The translations under genes and the position numbers were made by a program. A DNA stretch of 64,000 nucleotides from Perca fluviatilis (lineage: Eukaryota; Chordata; Actinopteri; Perciformes; Percidae). The stretch is taken from positions 12,725,934-12,789,933 of the forward strand of contig NC_053123.1 in NCBI RefSeq assembly GCF_010015445.1. The letters are read 5' to 3'. Positions 38,179 to 52,585 of the stretch are shown in pieces. Below the pieces are notes generated by a model that saw nothing but the letters and a program-made list of their open reading frames with translations, made no database searches and was not told the DNA's origin. Every line of letters starts with the position of its first letter. Within the stretch, counting starts at the first letter, position 1.

Positions 38179-38334
38179 GTGTACAGGCCATGGACGCAGG
38201 GTCTCCCTCAGCACGGAAGTAGTTTTTCTCACAGCCACAGTGCAGCGACCCCTCATGGTGGGAGAAACTATGAGGCGGACACTTTGAACACTCCATATTT
38301 CCGATTGTAGACTTGTAGAAGCCCGCCCTGCACA
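38179..38334 (-). CDS. epha3: epha3 exon 4: cysteine-rich EGF-like segment
   Basis: 156 nt encoding a cysteine-rich stretch that reads CRAGFYKSTIGNMECSKCPP, then HCGCEKNYFRAEGDPASMAC. This is the EGF-like part of the Eph ectodomain between the ligand-binding domain and the first fibronectin domain; it stiffens the receptor and helps it cluster. Minus-strand acceptor is CTCCAG at 38335-38340 and the donor is GTAAGTG from 38178. The exon starts with the last two bases of a split codon and ends with one base (C) that joins GA of exon 5 to make Arg. It is the most 5' coding exon visible. Confidence 0.95.
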
Positions 38335-39420
38335 CTGGAGACAAAAGAACACAGACAGATGCATGAGCGTCATGCTGAACCAGCACATCAATAGCTATCT
38401 AATAGCTGCATTCTTCGCCGGAGCACCTACAACAAGTAAGAAATGAAAGATGGGGGTTATTTAATGCACTCACACACACACACACACACACAAATGTCAA
38501 CACACTGCGACAAGGGTGAATGTAAATCTGCTGTTAATGTAACAAGAACAAATTTACTGCTGGTAAAAAAAAAAATAATAATTCTCTGAAATGTCTTTGT
38601 CTTTATTTCGCGCTCTCTTCATCTCTCAAAAGGCACAACATGAATAATGCAAATTGTCCCCTCAGATAAAAGGACTGTTCTCTTTAAATATCGGTGGTGT
38701 TAAATCTGCATTCAGCAGCTCTTTTAACTCCTACTCACCACAAATCTGTTGCAATCTGTGCAAGTAGGGTGACACTCCACCTGTGCAAAGTGTATTGCAT
38801 GTGTAAGTGTATGTGTGTTTGTGTGTCTGTGTAGGAAGACACATCAAACATAACTTTCCTTTATGTTTTTTTTTTCCTTTCTCTATCAATTTAGTTCCAC
38901 CGTGCTCTTGTATTCTCCTTTCTTCTCTTTTCTTCTATCACAGGTTGAAACCGTTGTCCTCTTATCTACACTTGATGATGGTTTACAAAGCATTGAAGCC
39001 TACAAAAAGACCTCTCTCCGTGATGGTAAATGTCCATTTTACTGCCCATAGACAGCAGGGTTTAACATCAACAGTACTGTACTTCCAAGCACTTGAGGTA
39101 TTTCTACTGCCAGTACACATTAACTGCAATACACAGACAAAAAAAGCTTCTCTCTCTCCCTCTCCCTCTCTCACACACACACACGCACACACACATATGT
39201 ACACATCCACACACACTAGATTAAAAAAATGGCTAGCACCAATAGCAGCGAGCCAGCAGAATGTGTGGGCTCAGCAGAACAGGTCTGATAGATCCCAGTG
39301 GTGGACAACACACTTCTGTAAAAGCCAACACTGCTGATACTACTGCCATATCCATCACTGACACTGGCACACCAAGGTCCCATGCTGCACTAAACACTCC
39401 TCTACCTCCCCTTTACAGTA

Positions 39421-39568
<148 letters not shown>

Positions 39569-41197
39569 TAATGGAATATGAAGCGGGTATGAACAGCCCA
39601 ATATAATCCTACTGCTGGAATGACAACCACAACACTTGCTGACACACACAAAACAGACCACCCTGATTGGAGAACAAACCAGGAAATTAGACGTGACAGC
39701 CATCACCCCCTAGCCAATCAGGTAACAGAAGCAGCAAGATAACCGCTGGGTCAGCAGAAATGCCCAAGGAATATAAAACAGAAGTGTGGACAAACAGACA
39801 AAAGTTAGAATGAATTAATCTCATAAAAGTGGCAGACTGAGATGCAATGTGTCAATCCATAAACAACCTTTGACAGAGCACACATGCCCCTAACGGTTCA
39901 CCTCTGGATAACACCAAAGATCCCTTTACTAAATTCATTGGACAGTTACACTACTGGGCTCAAGTCCAACTGGATCTGTTTCCACTGAGTTACCGTATGT
40001 AGCTACTTCTCCTGACATCGTTCTTACTGCGGATTAGCAACTAATCAATTATGAAGATATTAATATTCACAGGGAAAGCTGTTGGCAAGATTTCTTTTGG
40101 TTTTCTTATTCAGACGTCCTAAGTCACATCTATATAATTGTGGATGTGTTTTTTTTTCTTGTATTGCTGAAATAAAAAATAAGTAAAAATTAAAACAAAT
40201 GAAACGGATCAAGACAATTATTTTATCTCAAAATGTGAAGTTGTAGGCTTTAGAAATTTAGACTTTCCAAATCTGTCTGTGGCTCTCAGCCCCAAGCCCA
40301 TTGGTTCTCACTGAATATGTTACTCTTTAAAATGGGCCACAAATAGATTCATTTTAAATGAGGCAAAATCATTTCCCTAGACAGCTGGGCATTGTAGTTT
40401 TTTGCAAACATTACTCAAATAGGAGTAAATGGTGCATTTGTTGACTATTTGTAGCTCTGAGTTAATACACATTTTGAGAATGTTTGCTCATGTGTGGTAC
40501 TGGGAGTTTGTAGGACTGACTAAATTCAAATTACATAGGGCATGTTCATTGTAATGAAGGAACACGTCGTCCTGTGCAATGGTGTGGCTCACTGATGATA
40601 ATAATAACAATGAAGGTATATAGTACAGAGGAATGTGCTCTATATTTATTTAGCTACACCAAAAATAATTCTTAGAAAAATAGATGTTTTGATATTAAAG
40701 AAAAAAGAGAATATCACCAGACGTAGCCTATGGGACAAACATCTTACTAGACTTGTACGTATGACTCTGGCAGATCAACACTCCATCAACTATGAAAAAC
40801 AGCCTCAATTCCACTTGAAAGATAAAAATATATGGGGACTTTTCAGTGCGTAACACAGCCGTGAAACTTATTAGGCACAGAGAGGATCCCATAAATTTTC
40901 AATGTAAAAATCAATAACCAAAGCTGCACTTACGGTATGAGGTTTTCATATGACAGTATTAGTGATATGTTGTATTTCCTTGACCGCGAACCCTAAAAAT
41001 ATTTTTATAACAGTTGGAAAAGGATAATAAAGGCCCTGTTTCTTCCCTGTGTGTGTCTGCCAGGATAAAAAGCAGCTCTGACAGAGGCTGATGGTAAAAT
41101 CAGATTCAGCTCGCAGGAGGTTAACTACTCATCTAGAGGAGAACCAAGTTGTGTTACTGACATTCACCAGCAATGTGTAGGGGTGCATAATATGATA

Positions 41198-41199
<2 letters not shown>

Positions 41200-41279
<80 letters not shown>
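41200..41279. repeat. (TG)n microsatellite
   Basis: About 80 bp of TG with one phase break near 41245. A shorter TG run follows at 41346-41368. Confidence 0.97.
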
Positions 41280-43148
41280 TGTGCACACGCCCCAGTAGAG
41301 GAAACACAGCACCTCTTTAGATGACAGATGTGTGATTAATTAAGATGTGTGTGTGTGTGTGTGTGTGCGTGTGTGCGAGACACACACATTTCACAAGAGC
41401 ATCACTGCCTTGACAAATGGAGAGAAAATGAAATCTTTGCCAAAGAGAAAAATATGAAGGTTATCCCCGCTGAATCATCTTTTATTTATTTTCAAATCAG
41501 TAACAGCAGCAGGAACAGCATGTAGGACTGTATCACTGTATCCCTGTAAGTAGTCCTTTGTTATACACTCACACACATCTCTCTCTGAAACACACAAACA
41601 TGCATTCAAGTAAAACTCTTGCAAATACTCACACACTCACAGTGGTCTAACACAATGTCTTGCTACGTTCTACATAATGACAGCTGAAACACGATTTGTT
41701 TATTCACTTTCAAAGAGCAGTGCACACATTTGAACACACACACGCACACATGCTCACAGTGCACATGTGCACACATACAGCTGCAGCAGCCACATGATAT
41801 GGTGGTTGTAAAATAACTGGGGCTGCAATTTGCTCAATCAATAGTCTAGGTCATTGGACACCCTCATCAATAATTAACATGGCTGCTAGATTGGTCTAGT
41901 GGGCACATACATGCAGCCCCTCCTTTTTTACTACATGTTAGTTGAAAATCTGACCTGACCTTGGTGAGACCAGATTTTGTTACTATGCATCTTTTGAATG
42001 AGAGCGATTTCAAAAGATTTCGAGACAATATATGTCATTTATTGTCTAAATTTTTGATTCTAATGCAAAGATATTTCACAATTTCACAACAAGTTGGAAG
42101 CTATAAAGCTCAGTAATGCAAAAAATGTTTAACATCCACGGTCACTGTGTGAATAAATGACATCAGCTTTAGAATCACAAATCCATTTCATGATTATAAC
42201 CTCATTAGAAACATTGATAAGCCTTTAATAGAATATACCGTAACCATCATGTGACCGAAGATTACACCCAACATGTTACTTCTCACATGAATCGTGTCCT
42301 GTTGTCCTCACTGGTTACTAGTTAATTGATTGGTGTCACACGGGGAAAGTGAGAAAGTCTTCCCCACTCCTGTCTTTGTGTCAGCCTAACCCGAGGCTTT
42401 GCTCTCCATCTCTCGCTCTTTCTCTCTCTCGCACACTTCAAGGTTCCATCTAGCTGCAGCCGAAGCAAACCCCAACAATTGATTCCCTGTTTCCATACAA
42501 CCTCCGCCTCTTTTCTTTTTCAATCCAACAAGACCCCAATGACTTTCACTCCCTCTCTCCTCCCTTTCTATCTTCCTCCGTCTCCACCTCCCCTTCATCC
42601 TGCCCACCCTCCTCCAAGTTCTTTTCTGTGGCTTTTCCCTTCTCTTTCTTTTGCTCCATCCTTCGTTCCTTAATTAGAATAGCTCTCTTTGAAATGGAAA
42701 AGTTATTTACTTTGACAGCTTAGGCATTTGGCTCGCGGTCTTATCCGGAGCCATTTGTAATGTTACTGGAAACATGGCAACAGTAAATATCTTGCCCCCT
42801 GCCATGAAATCCCCCTTTGGGCCAACCAGTAACAAGCTACAGAAATCTGGAAAAGGTCAAAGTATTTTTATGAAACCATGGTATATTTTGGTGGGGAATG
42901 TTCACTGCCTGACAATTGTGTCATTGTTTAAAAATAATGCACATGAAACAAATGAGAAAGTACCTGTACATAAAAATGCAAGGATAGCTACATTTTCAAC
43001 AATGCAGTTATGATGACTATATTACATCCACCGTTACCTCAGTGGAGAGTTTAAGTGTTGAATGCTGTATCAAGGATTTATGGCATATTTGGCTACAATA
43101 CATACATATTGTAATCTGCATTACCTTTTTAAATCCTGGAAGACTTAA

Positions 43149-43604
43149 ATTGCTCATATTATGCAACTTTTTAGGTTCATAATTGAATTTAGAGGTTATA
43201 TCAGAATAGGTTTACTATATTTTTGTTGTACTGCATATTGCTGTTTTAGGTACAGAGTGAGGCATCACATTTCTGTTCCATCTTTGTTGGGAGTCGCACA
43301 CGCGCAGTAGCTATGTAAGGACTGCTACCCAGTCAGAAGCAGAGTATGAGGGAGTGCCATGCTAGCAGCTAGGCGAGCATTATAACGTGTGTTACAAAGT
43401 GACGCACGTTCGTCACGGAAGTAAAGGCTGGACTACAATAGAGCTGTTTGGAGCAGTTTGTGAACAGTGTTTTCTGTTGGAGATGGTAATTGCCTTTGGG
43501 GTGGACTTTGGGCTTTTTCACTTTGTAAACCTATAACATGCACAAAAAAGATATATAACACAATAAAGTAAAGGGAAAAAGGCAAAAAGCATAATATGAT
43601 CACT
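43149..43604. mobile_element. TTAA-flanked MITE, copy 2 (inverted)
   Basis: 456 bp with ends ATTGCTCATATTATGC and GCATAATATGATCACT, bordered by TTAA (43145-43148 and 43605-43608). The core GCTAGCAGCTAGGCGAGC and ACGTTCGTCACGGAAGTAAA is the inverse of copy 1 at 29584-30089, so the two copies lie in opposite orientation about 13 kb apart. Confidence 0.88.
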
Positions 43605-44924
43605 TTAATCCTGAGATAGCTTTAATAACAAGCACATATATCACAGAAAAAAACAATATACTGAAAGCTCCAGTTCTCTCTTACAGACAAAGTGACAAAG
43701 CATCTATTATGCTGAATTACAATCAATTTGTCTGTAACCCGATAAAATGAACTCATTTTTGTCAGAAATATAAATGAAAGCAATCATCAAAATTGATAGG
43801 TTGTGTCTTGAGGCAAATTGCTCAGCATTCCATCTCTCTTATGTTCAATTATTGTGTCATTTGCCATGATAATCACATTGGGAACATATTGCAGTTTATT
43901 CATATGTCAGTATGGTGAATCAATGTGCTGTTGCTTGCCAATGTGAGCAGAGAAGTGATTCTGTACATCTGGGAGGTTTCCAAAGCCAGTATTCATCAAG
44001 TAGAGGACACAGTAACTGTCCAAACTAAACCTTTTAAGTAATTCTGATGAGAGCTGCCAAAGCTAATCAGAATATAACAAAATGCCTGTAATGGGCTCTC
44101 AGCTCTTAAGGTCGTAATTGCTAATCATTTTATATTGTGGTTATTTCAGTCCTTTGCTGGCACAGCATGAGTTAGAGGAATGATCAGGTGGGATACAGCA
44201 GCAACATTAGCAGTATTTAGCGGTTTATTTGTTGATTTGTTAGAGATCACTTTGTCTGTACAATTCGCAGTGACTGTTCAAATCCATTAGTCCGAGCTGG
44301 AATATTATGAAATGGGTACCCTCCGTAAATCAAGTATCATTTATATGATGAAGGGAAAAAAAATTCCATAATCTCAGAGAAATTGTTCACAAAATGAGCT
44401 CATCATTGACACATGAAAATGGAATTAACTATTAAATTCCTTGCACACCTTCAGGAAATACTAAACTGGAAAATGTTTATTATCGTTTCTATCCAAGAAA
44501 GCCAAATCTAATGACATGGCTAAAACTGTAACAATATTGTAATACCGATCCTATGTTTCCGGATGATTACAGCTCCCTGTTTTATTTCAAATCAATCTTA
44601 TTTCAAATTTCTCAGTAAAACTAGCAATTCACCAGCTTCTGTGATGGGAACATGAGCAACAGGACTCATCTGTGTTCAGAGCATTTAAAAATTGTTCATC
44701 AGATCAATTGCTGACCCTAAAGTCAAAGTTATACCATTGCCATGACCTCATAAGGTGCATTTTCAGCAGCCATAGAAATGAAGCAGTTGGCTTCATCAGC
44801 TGCAGTGGAGGGCCAGAATAGAGTTTGTGATGCTAACTGCAGGCTAATGGCTTGGAGAGACCCTGCTATTCAAGTCTGTTTATCTATACACACTCAAAGA
44901 GACTCTTCTGCTGCCTAAATGCAT

Positions 44925-44928
<4 letters not shown>

Positions 44929-45004
<76 letters not shown>
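44929..45004. repeat. (TG)n microsatellite
   Basis: About 76 bp of TG. Confidence 0.97.
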
Positions 45005-45011
<7 letters not shown>

Positions 45012-45412
45012 TGAGTCCAGAATACTAATCATTATACCACACAGCCACCAGCAGTTTATGTCTGCGTGAAAGAAAGTTATGTGTCTGTTAGTGTGTGTGT
45101 GCGTGTGCGTGTGAGCGCATGTGCAAATTGGCACGGTAAAGCCTAATTAAGTGATCTGATCCAACAGTGATTTGCATAATAAAGCAGCCAGATGAGCAGG
45201 ATAAGAGGAGGAAGAAAGGAAGTAGAGGATCATGAAGGGATGTAGAGGAGGAGGAGGATGTGAGGAGGTGAAATAGAGGTGGTAGAGGAGGAAGAAGTAC
45301 AAGGTGAGGAAGGTCTACATTACATGTATTGTAGCAGACAGGAAAGCAGAAAGGAAACACATGCTTGTAAGTAAAAACACTCCAAGCCACACAACCACAT
45401 TATCATTCTAAC

Positions 45413-45414
<2 letters not shown>

Positions 45415-45470
<56 letters not shown>
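45415..45470. repeat. (TG)n microsatellite
   Basis: About 56 bp of TG. A purine-rich patch lies just before it at 45196-45320. Confidence 0.97.
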
Positions 45471-45471
<1 letters not shown>

Positions 45472-46117
45472 TTTTTGTGCGTCAAGGTTTTATGATTCAA
45501 CCAACCTGATATTGTGTTTGTGTCTGAAATGTATGTTGTCCACAAACACATTGATTTAATTACTGTTCCAAATAAAAACACTATTATTTACAGTAGATGA
45601 GCAGTATGCTAGTGATTAATGTTATGTAATAATCAAACAAGCAGTTTAGCCAAAGTGTTCCACCTGCAGTAAATTATATTTTAGTAGTAGCAAATATTAT
45701 ATTTCAGTCTAACCTTCATGTTGAAAAAACCCTGGCAACTGAACTGTATCTCTCTTTTATATTCACAAAAGCTCTACTTATAGTTCAAGAGGAAATAAGC
45801 AGAATCAACACATCAAGAGGCCTATTAGAATACACTTGTGATACTGAGCTGCTGCACTGTGGTGTTAGCCTGAGATCACATAAATCTAATAAAAACACTG
45901 AGGGTCATGGCTCAGTTGCAACATCTCAAGATACTCTAAATTTCAGATTTATGGAGATTCCAAAAAACGTTCACCATATACTGTCACATTTAATGAATAT
46001 AATACCATTCATCTAAAATCATGTAAAATAACATGTTTTTACATTATTTATAATAATTAGCTCAATGCAAGTCACTTTAAAAAGTATTACTGTGTCTCTT
46101 TATAGAATTTCACACAT

Positions 46118-46172
<55 letters not shown>

Positions 46173-46176
46173 GTGT
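46118..46176. repeat. (TG)n microsatellite
   Basis: About 59 bp of TG with single interruptions. An opposed CA tract lies at 46386-46413 and another TG tract at 46531-46565. Confidence 0.95.
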
Positions 46177-46380
46177 GCAAAGCTGCTGTGTTATGTGAAG
46201 GACAATAAACTGGGGCAAAACAGGGTAAGCACTGTACAACCCCCCACACACAGAGAGGCATGGATCAACTCCCTGCTGTATCCATCAAAGATGCAATAAC
46301 TGTTTCCTACACCCTCCACACTCCAGAGATCAGCCAGGTCAGTAAGAAAATCCAGGACAAACCAGCACAAACACACTCTC

Positions 46381-46414
<34 letters not shown>

Positions 46415-46531
46415 ACACTGAAGTGATGTTAATTCCACTAATGGATGTGGGGAGACTTTATCACAAAATGATCTGTCATTATTACATATCTGTTCAAGTT
46501 ACATATTGATCACTTTGTTACTTCAAACTCT

Positions 46532-46569
<38 letters not shown>

Positions 46570-46727
46570 GATGGGGAGATGGAGAGATGGAGAAGAAAGA
46601 GAGGATGAAGGATAAGAGCAGGGAGACAGAGAGGGAGAGAAAGAGGAGTATGCATGCATTGTGTTGTGTATGAAGATGGCACTGACCTCTTAATGCCCTC
46701 TCACTTGCCCAAACGCAGACACACAGA

Positions 46728-46775
46728 CACAGACACACACGCAGACACGCAGACACGCAGACACGCAGACAGGCA

Positions 46776-46817
<42 letters not shown>
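46728..46817. repeat. Compound repeat: CAGACACG-type units then (CA)n
   Basis: The first half is a small minisatellite of about four ACACGCAG units (46738-46768); the second half is pure CA. Confidence 0.9.
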
Positions 46818-46818
<1 letters not shown>

Positions 46819-47286
46819 TCCACTGTTACACTCCTTGGAAACACACCGCACAACCTAACCGGCCTTATTTGCCTCCACTCATCCTTTACAGAACTATTGT
46901 GCTGCTTTGAATGCAACTGATAACCCGCCATGTAACACCAAACACACAAACACACTAGCTGTCGTCATCTTGGAGATTTAGAGCCTAACAGACCATTGTA
47001 CCAAAATCCAATGTGTGACACTGACAATAGTAACCGGTGGCAACCATGACACCATTTTCATGCTGATATGGGAAAGTTGATGTGGAATCTTTTGCATCCT
47101 TTGCTTGACTTCCCATTGGCAGCTAGGGAAATTATCCAACTATTGTTATTGAAATTAAATTCTAAAGTAACACTATTATATATAAATAATCCATCAAAGT
47201 GCATTCTGTTACATATCCCATAACATAAATCATGGACAGATTCATAGATGAATAGCTATGATGAATGGATAGATGGATGGATACAC

Positions 47287-47287
<1 letters not shown>

Positions 47288-47339
<52 letters not shown>
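47288..47339. repeat. (TG)n microsatellite
   Basis: About 52 bp of pure TG, facing a CA tract at 47440-47498 across about 100 bp. Confidence 0.97.
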
Positions 47340-47437
47340 CAGGTCCTCTTTTTGTGCCCTAGGACAGTTTTATTGACCAGTTGCAGAGAGGACACACTCT
47401 CTACTTTAAGAGAAAATAGGCCATCTACAATGCTGCT

Positions 47438-47439
<2 letters not shown>

Positions 47440-47498
<59 letters not shown>
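47440..47498. repeat. (CA)n microsatellite
   Basis: About 59 bp of pure CA, the inverse partner of 47288-47339. Confidence 0.97.
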
Positions 47499-47502
<4 letters not shown>

Positions 47503-48112
47503 AATGGTGACCCACTTCACTCAATGTGCTCAGTCGGCAGACTTAAACGAAGAAAATGACGTAAGGCATTTTTATTATCACATTGATGCAAGACAACACA
47601 CAAACACAAACAACTACACTATCCTTAACCCTTCGATATTAATAAATATGGCTTAATTACATGCAGATTTAAATTTAAAGATTTAAATTTAAATTAAATA
47701 CTACAATTGTAGTCTCTTGGACCGGAATTAAGCATAACGCCACATTTGAGTTTTAGTGATGATCTAATGTGTATGCTATTTCAGAAGCTTTTTTCACCAT
47801 TATATTCATGTATTTCTGCTTTTTTTCAATTCAATTTTAAAGATATTGCATGTAAGTGAATGCAATGAATCTTTATTTTCTATTTTTTTGGAATGACCTC
47901 ATCAATTCCATCTCTTTGAAATATGACGTCTGTGTTCTAACTCCAGTTTGAGGTCCTTCTAGTGTCTAATATAATTTAGATAGGTGCCCATATGGTTGCT
48001 GACACTGAGCCCCAGAGAAGTTACACTGCCTGCTGATTTCTAGGTGAAGAACTATAGTAAAGCCCACTGGGGAAGACCACTTTCACTGCTGAAACACCTG
48101 AGGACGGCTGAA

Positions 48113-48115
<3 letters not shown>

Positions 48116-48151
<36 letters not shown>
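48116..48151. repeat. (CA)n microsatellite
   Basis: About 36 bp of pure CA. Confidence 0.96.
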
Positions 48152-48155
<4 letters not shown>

Positions 48156-50088
48156 CGTACTATATATGCATACGCTCACAGACAACAACACACGAGCCTC
48201 AGTACGTGGCTGCCGCCATATGTTAAAGAGCCCCCAGGCTCCTCTCACTTCAGACAACATGACATTCTGGCTTTCATACTGCCCACTGTGTTACTCTCAC
48301 TTCTCACACAGCTGGGACAAACTGAAAACTAGTCCTCACTTGTCTAGTCCTCACCCGGCATCATTGTTAGGGGACTATATAGCAGGATACAATGTAATAA
48401 TTAAATATATATATTTTTCCCAGTCTCATGTTTTCCTTCTCGCTCTCTCTGTGCTGTCCCTAATTCATATCTGATCAACACATCTTATTGTTGATTTTCC
48501 ATGCAAAACTGGTGCTCTGCAGTCTGAAATTCAAACATCTGGTTTGCATCTGTTGCTATGAGAAACAACATAAACTATCGTAAAAACATGGATATTATCC
48601 ATAACAATTTCATCCACTTTTAGTTTCCACTGTTCCGCCGAAGCTAAAACTGATCCTTGACTTTTAACTCTTCATAAAGCCTTTTTTTTTAATTTCCTTA
48701 TTTTCTTTATTTCATTTCATGCTTTCTAAATGTGCATTTCTTAGATTTTAAAAGCTTGTAATGGAAGCATGCGTGTTGGGACAGGACTTGAATTTTAATA
48801 GAAAACCCTAACGTAAGCAGCAGTGATCAGAAGGGCCACAGGTGGAATAAAATAACACAGAAAATAAAACTGGTTCTTAAAAGTACTTCTCAAAATATTC
48901 ATCTAGGACTACTTCATTTCACAACCATATACCATATTCCAAACAGCACACCTCACATTATCTCATTGCATCACACTAAAGCAAATATTTCACATGTTCA
49001 TTAGTTCTCACCTTGAAAATGAGCATCCCCTATAAATCTGTGACAGAAGCGGGAAGGTCAGAATATATTTGTTAAGGTCTAAGAATTCCTCTGTGTAGCC
49101 CATGCCCAAGGTGGCTAATAGGATTCTTCTGCATGCCGCGGGGGATAAAATGAGAGGCAATTTGATCAAGGTTTCGTATAACAAAATAATAATCACATTC
49201 ACAGCTTCATGCCAATGTCGCAGCCGCTTCCACTTGCAGTGATGAGCATTCAAATTAGCCCTATCTCATTTGATGCCTTGCTGTGTTCCCTGGTGACGCT
49301 CCTAACCTGTGGCATTCTTTGATGAGAGCAAACAAAAGAGAAGAATTTGAAACAATGGCAAGATACCGGAAGTAGTCACAGCCATGGATATGTCTGGTTT
49401 GTTCAAATTTGATCTTGTTTTTTTCGTATCATTCACATTATAATCATTCATTAAAATAAAATCAAACAACCAAATAACCACAAACCACATCCCTAAACTG
49501 AGAGCCTCATCTAAATGAACATTTGTGAATAATTATTTGTTACATTGTTTAGACTTAAAACAGCAGCCACTAATTGTTTTATTCTGTTGTCATGGAAAAG
49601 CACATCTGCTGGATGAAAATAATTTAAGCATCTTACCATGGATGTGAATTTATTTAGCTGCATAACAAAAAAAGACTGTAAGTGTTTTGTTTTTTTAAAT
49701 ATGTTGAATACTGTAGTCATTTACCTTTTAGGGAGATAGATTGTACTATTTTCCAGTAGTAAGACATTTCCACTTTCTTTAAGAAGTTGTCATGGTGGCT
49801 CAATCTTAAAATAAATATTCTAAAACACATCCTCAATGTCCTTAGTCTGCCCTGTTGTAAAGTCTTTGCTACACACATAGCTGAAATAAGCTTTTTTACA
49901 GTAATTGATGGTCTATGGAATAACTCTCCGTTCCAAAGTTCTGGGATTTGCTTTGGCTACAACGTTGTGCCTATATTGGGTCTATAATAGCTAATAATAT
50001 GAGTTCTGTGTTTTGGTTGGATTCTAGTGAGAATGTGATCATGTGGTGTTGGTAATGGTGAACGCTCAGGGGTGTTTCCCTCCCCTGA

Positions 50089-50134
50089 ACCCAATGCATG
50101 CTGGGACAGTGTCCAGTCCTAGCATGCATTGGGT
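50089..50134. repeat. Near-perfect inverted repeat (19-bp stem)
   Basis: Left arm ACCCAATGCATGCTGGGAC (50089-50107) and right arm GTCCTAGCATGCATTGGGT (50116-50134) pair at 18 of 19 positions, with one G-T, around an 8-nt loop. Confidence 0.85.
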
Positions 50135-50367
50135 CCCTCTGGAAAGGATTAAGTGTGTAGAGATAATTCAGGAATTCATAACTGAACTTCTTAGTTCATG
50201 ATCCACTGAGAGCTGGTATGCACAGCTTTGCGGATATAGCTAAATGGGGTCTTCTCAGGCAGTGGGGGATATCAGTGCATTAGGAGGTTATGGTAGTGCT
50301 GAACTACTATGTGAACGTGTGTCTCCTGCACATGTACAAATGCATGCATCTGTGTGTATCCATAGAA

Positions 50368-50369
<2 letters not shown>

Positions 50370-50428
<59 letters not shown>
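50370..50428. repeat. (TG)n microsatellite
   Basis: About 59 bp of pure TG. A GA run followed by a G run lies at about 50539-50573. Confidence 0.97.
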
Positions 50429-50429
<1 letters not shown>

Positions 50430-52462
50430 CAGGATTCCTGGGGCAGGTGTCTCAGCAGTGGTTGGGGCAGAGCAGCGCTAAATCACTCCTCAACTGACAC
50501 ACCTCACCACAGGGTGTCCCGCCATGTGTTACTGCTGAGAGAGAGAGAGAGAGAGGGGTGGGGGGGGGGGGAGAGACCCAGGGGTAGCGGTTACTGGGTC
50601 ACAGAGAAAAAGATAAACCTCTCTATAAATCAGCAACTTGTGATTTAGGTGTATGTTATGCATGTGTGATTGTGTGACACAGAGAGAGAGCGAGACAAAG
50701 AGAAAGAGAAAATGTATGTATACATGCTATGCCCTTGGAATTGTGTTGTGTTACTGCATGCATGTGCGCAACCCATTTCTGCCAGCGTGAATGTGTGTGT
50801 GAGTGACAGACCAGCGCAGGTGAACTACAGACAGAGTCAGACATCCTGGCACGATCCAAGTACACATCAAGACTCTCGCCTTACCCCCTCCCCAACTCGT
50901 CTTGCTCCTCCTCTCTCTCTCTCCCATCATCCTCAGCTGCTGCAGCCTATTCCATACACACAATTACACATACATGCAAGGGTGCAAACACCTAATTAAC
51001 ATTGCTAGTGAAGTAAAAGTGCTAATGAGTATCATTAATTTTTCTTCAGTGGTATGTTTTATATCAGAAGTAATTTGCGTTTTACACTGAGCGTGTGTTG
51101 TTGTATGTTACATATCATCCGTATCGTCATATAAATGCACACCTGCCCTATCAAGTTAAACACACGTGTACACATACGCTACAGTATACTGTGTACAACC
51201 ACAGGCACAGAATCCCGCTGAGTGTGTAAACAACATTTCTGTGTTCATCACTGATGACACAAGCATGGATAGTATTCACATGGGTCCATTCAAAACAAAC
51301 TTTCTGTACTAATCTTAGCACACACACACACTCTTGCACACAAATCACACATACACAACCAAGGATGCTGTGGAGATCCATTAGAGCTTTGTTAAACAAC
51401 GCACAAGAGGCCAATTAGAGATAACGAAAATAACTACAAAGATTAAATATATGAAGACTATTTCTGATAAGAGGCACTCCTGAGAAATACTTATAGATAA
51501 AGAAAAGCTACAATGTAAATGTATAGTTGGAATATAATTGTAGGATCCAAGCTCCATGGGAGCTGTGCATCAATTCACCAGTGTAGTGTTACAGAGTGGC
51601 CATGTGTTGTATTTTATCTTTATAATTATATGTTGGATTAAGAACACAGTTATTATTAGATTTGTATATCCTTACAGAGAGGAGGAGGAAAATATAACAC
51701 AAACATATGTAACAACGTATGAGATAATAATACAAATGTATGATACAAATTGATGAAAAGAATTTGGTTTAGTTTTGACATTGGAAAGTCCAAAAACAAA
51801 AGCAATAAAAATCCCCAGAGTATCACATTCATGTATTACCTTTGCTTGGGATTGACTAAGTCATGACTTTATAAACTTTCATTTCTGTGAGTTTGTGCCC
51901 TCGGGGTGCAGTGCAGTGGGTGTTTGGTGGTGGGGAGGAGACACTTGGAGAAGTGCAGGTTCAGCAGAAGTGTATTTCCTGTGTGGCACCCTGCAGAGCT
52001 AACGTTAGTGGGAGTCTGTGGAGCCCCAGCTCATCGCAGTGTGAAACAAAAGTTAAATCACCAAATTCTAGTCGTCATCCTCCCAAAGCAATGCTTACAG
52101 GTTTCACCGAAGTTGCTGTTTTGTGCAAATAAAGTATGCTCAGTCTTTTTAGCTAACAAACCCACACAAACCCACCCTTACTGTGCCCAAAATGATACTC
52201 TCTAGCACAAGTACTGAGAACTGTTCGCCTCACACATTTCCTTGTTCTATTATTACCATTCTTGGATCTTGTAAAGTAGGATATGTGTGTGTATTGAGTT
52301 GGTCATACAGATAGAGCTATTATTTCTTGAGCACAATACAATACAGAGTGCCTCTTTGATACGTCAACATACAGTATAATACAACAATAACACACATTCA
52401 TGCACACACACACACACACACTCACTGTCTTTGTCGGGACTCGTCATTGACATAATGTATTC

Positions 52463-52585
52463 CCTAGCCCCTTACCCTAACCTTAACCATCACAACTAAA
52501 TGCCTAACCTTAACCCTTACCCTCACCCTAACCATAACCAAATTCTATCCCTAAGCCTAAATCCAAGTTTTAACCCTCAAATAGC
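52463..52585. repeat. Degenerate telomere-like CCTAACC repeats
   Basis: About 120 bp made of variants of CCCTAACC and CCTTAACC (for example CCCTTACCCTCACCCTAACC). A small palindrome follows (ACTTGTGGGACCCCACAAGT at 52593-52612), then a CA tract near 52643. This combination recurs as a fish interspersed repeat to my knowledge. Confidence 0.75.

Noticed and set aside
38807..39337. 176-codon plus-strand frame
   Set aside because: Low-complexity text with CT and CA runs; no domain or splice support.
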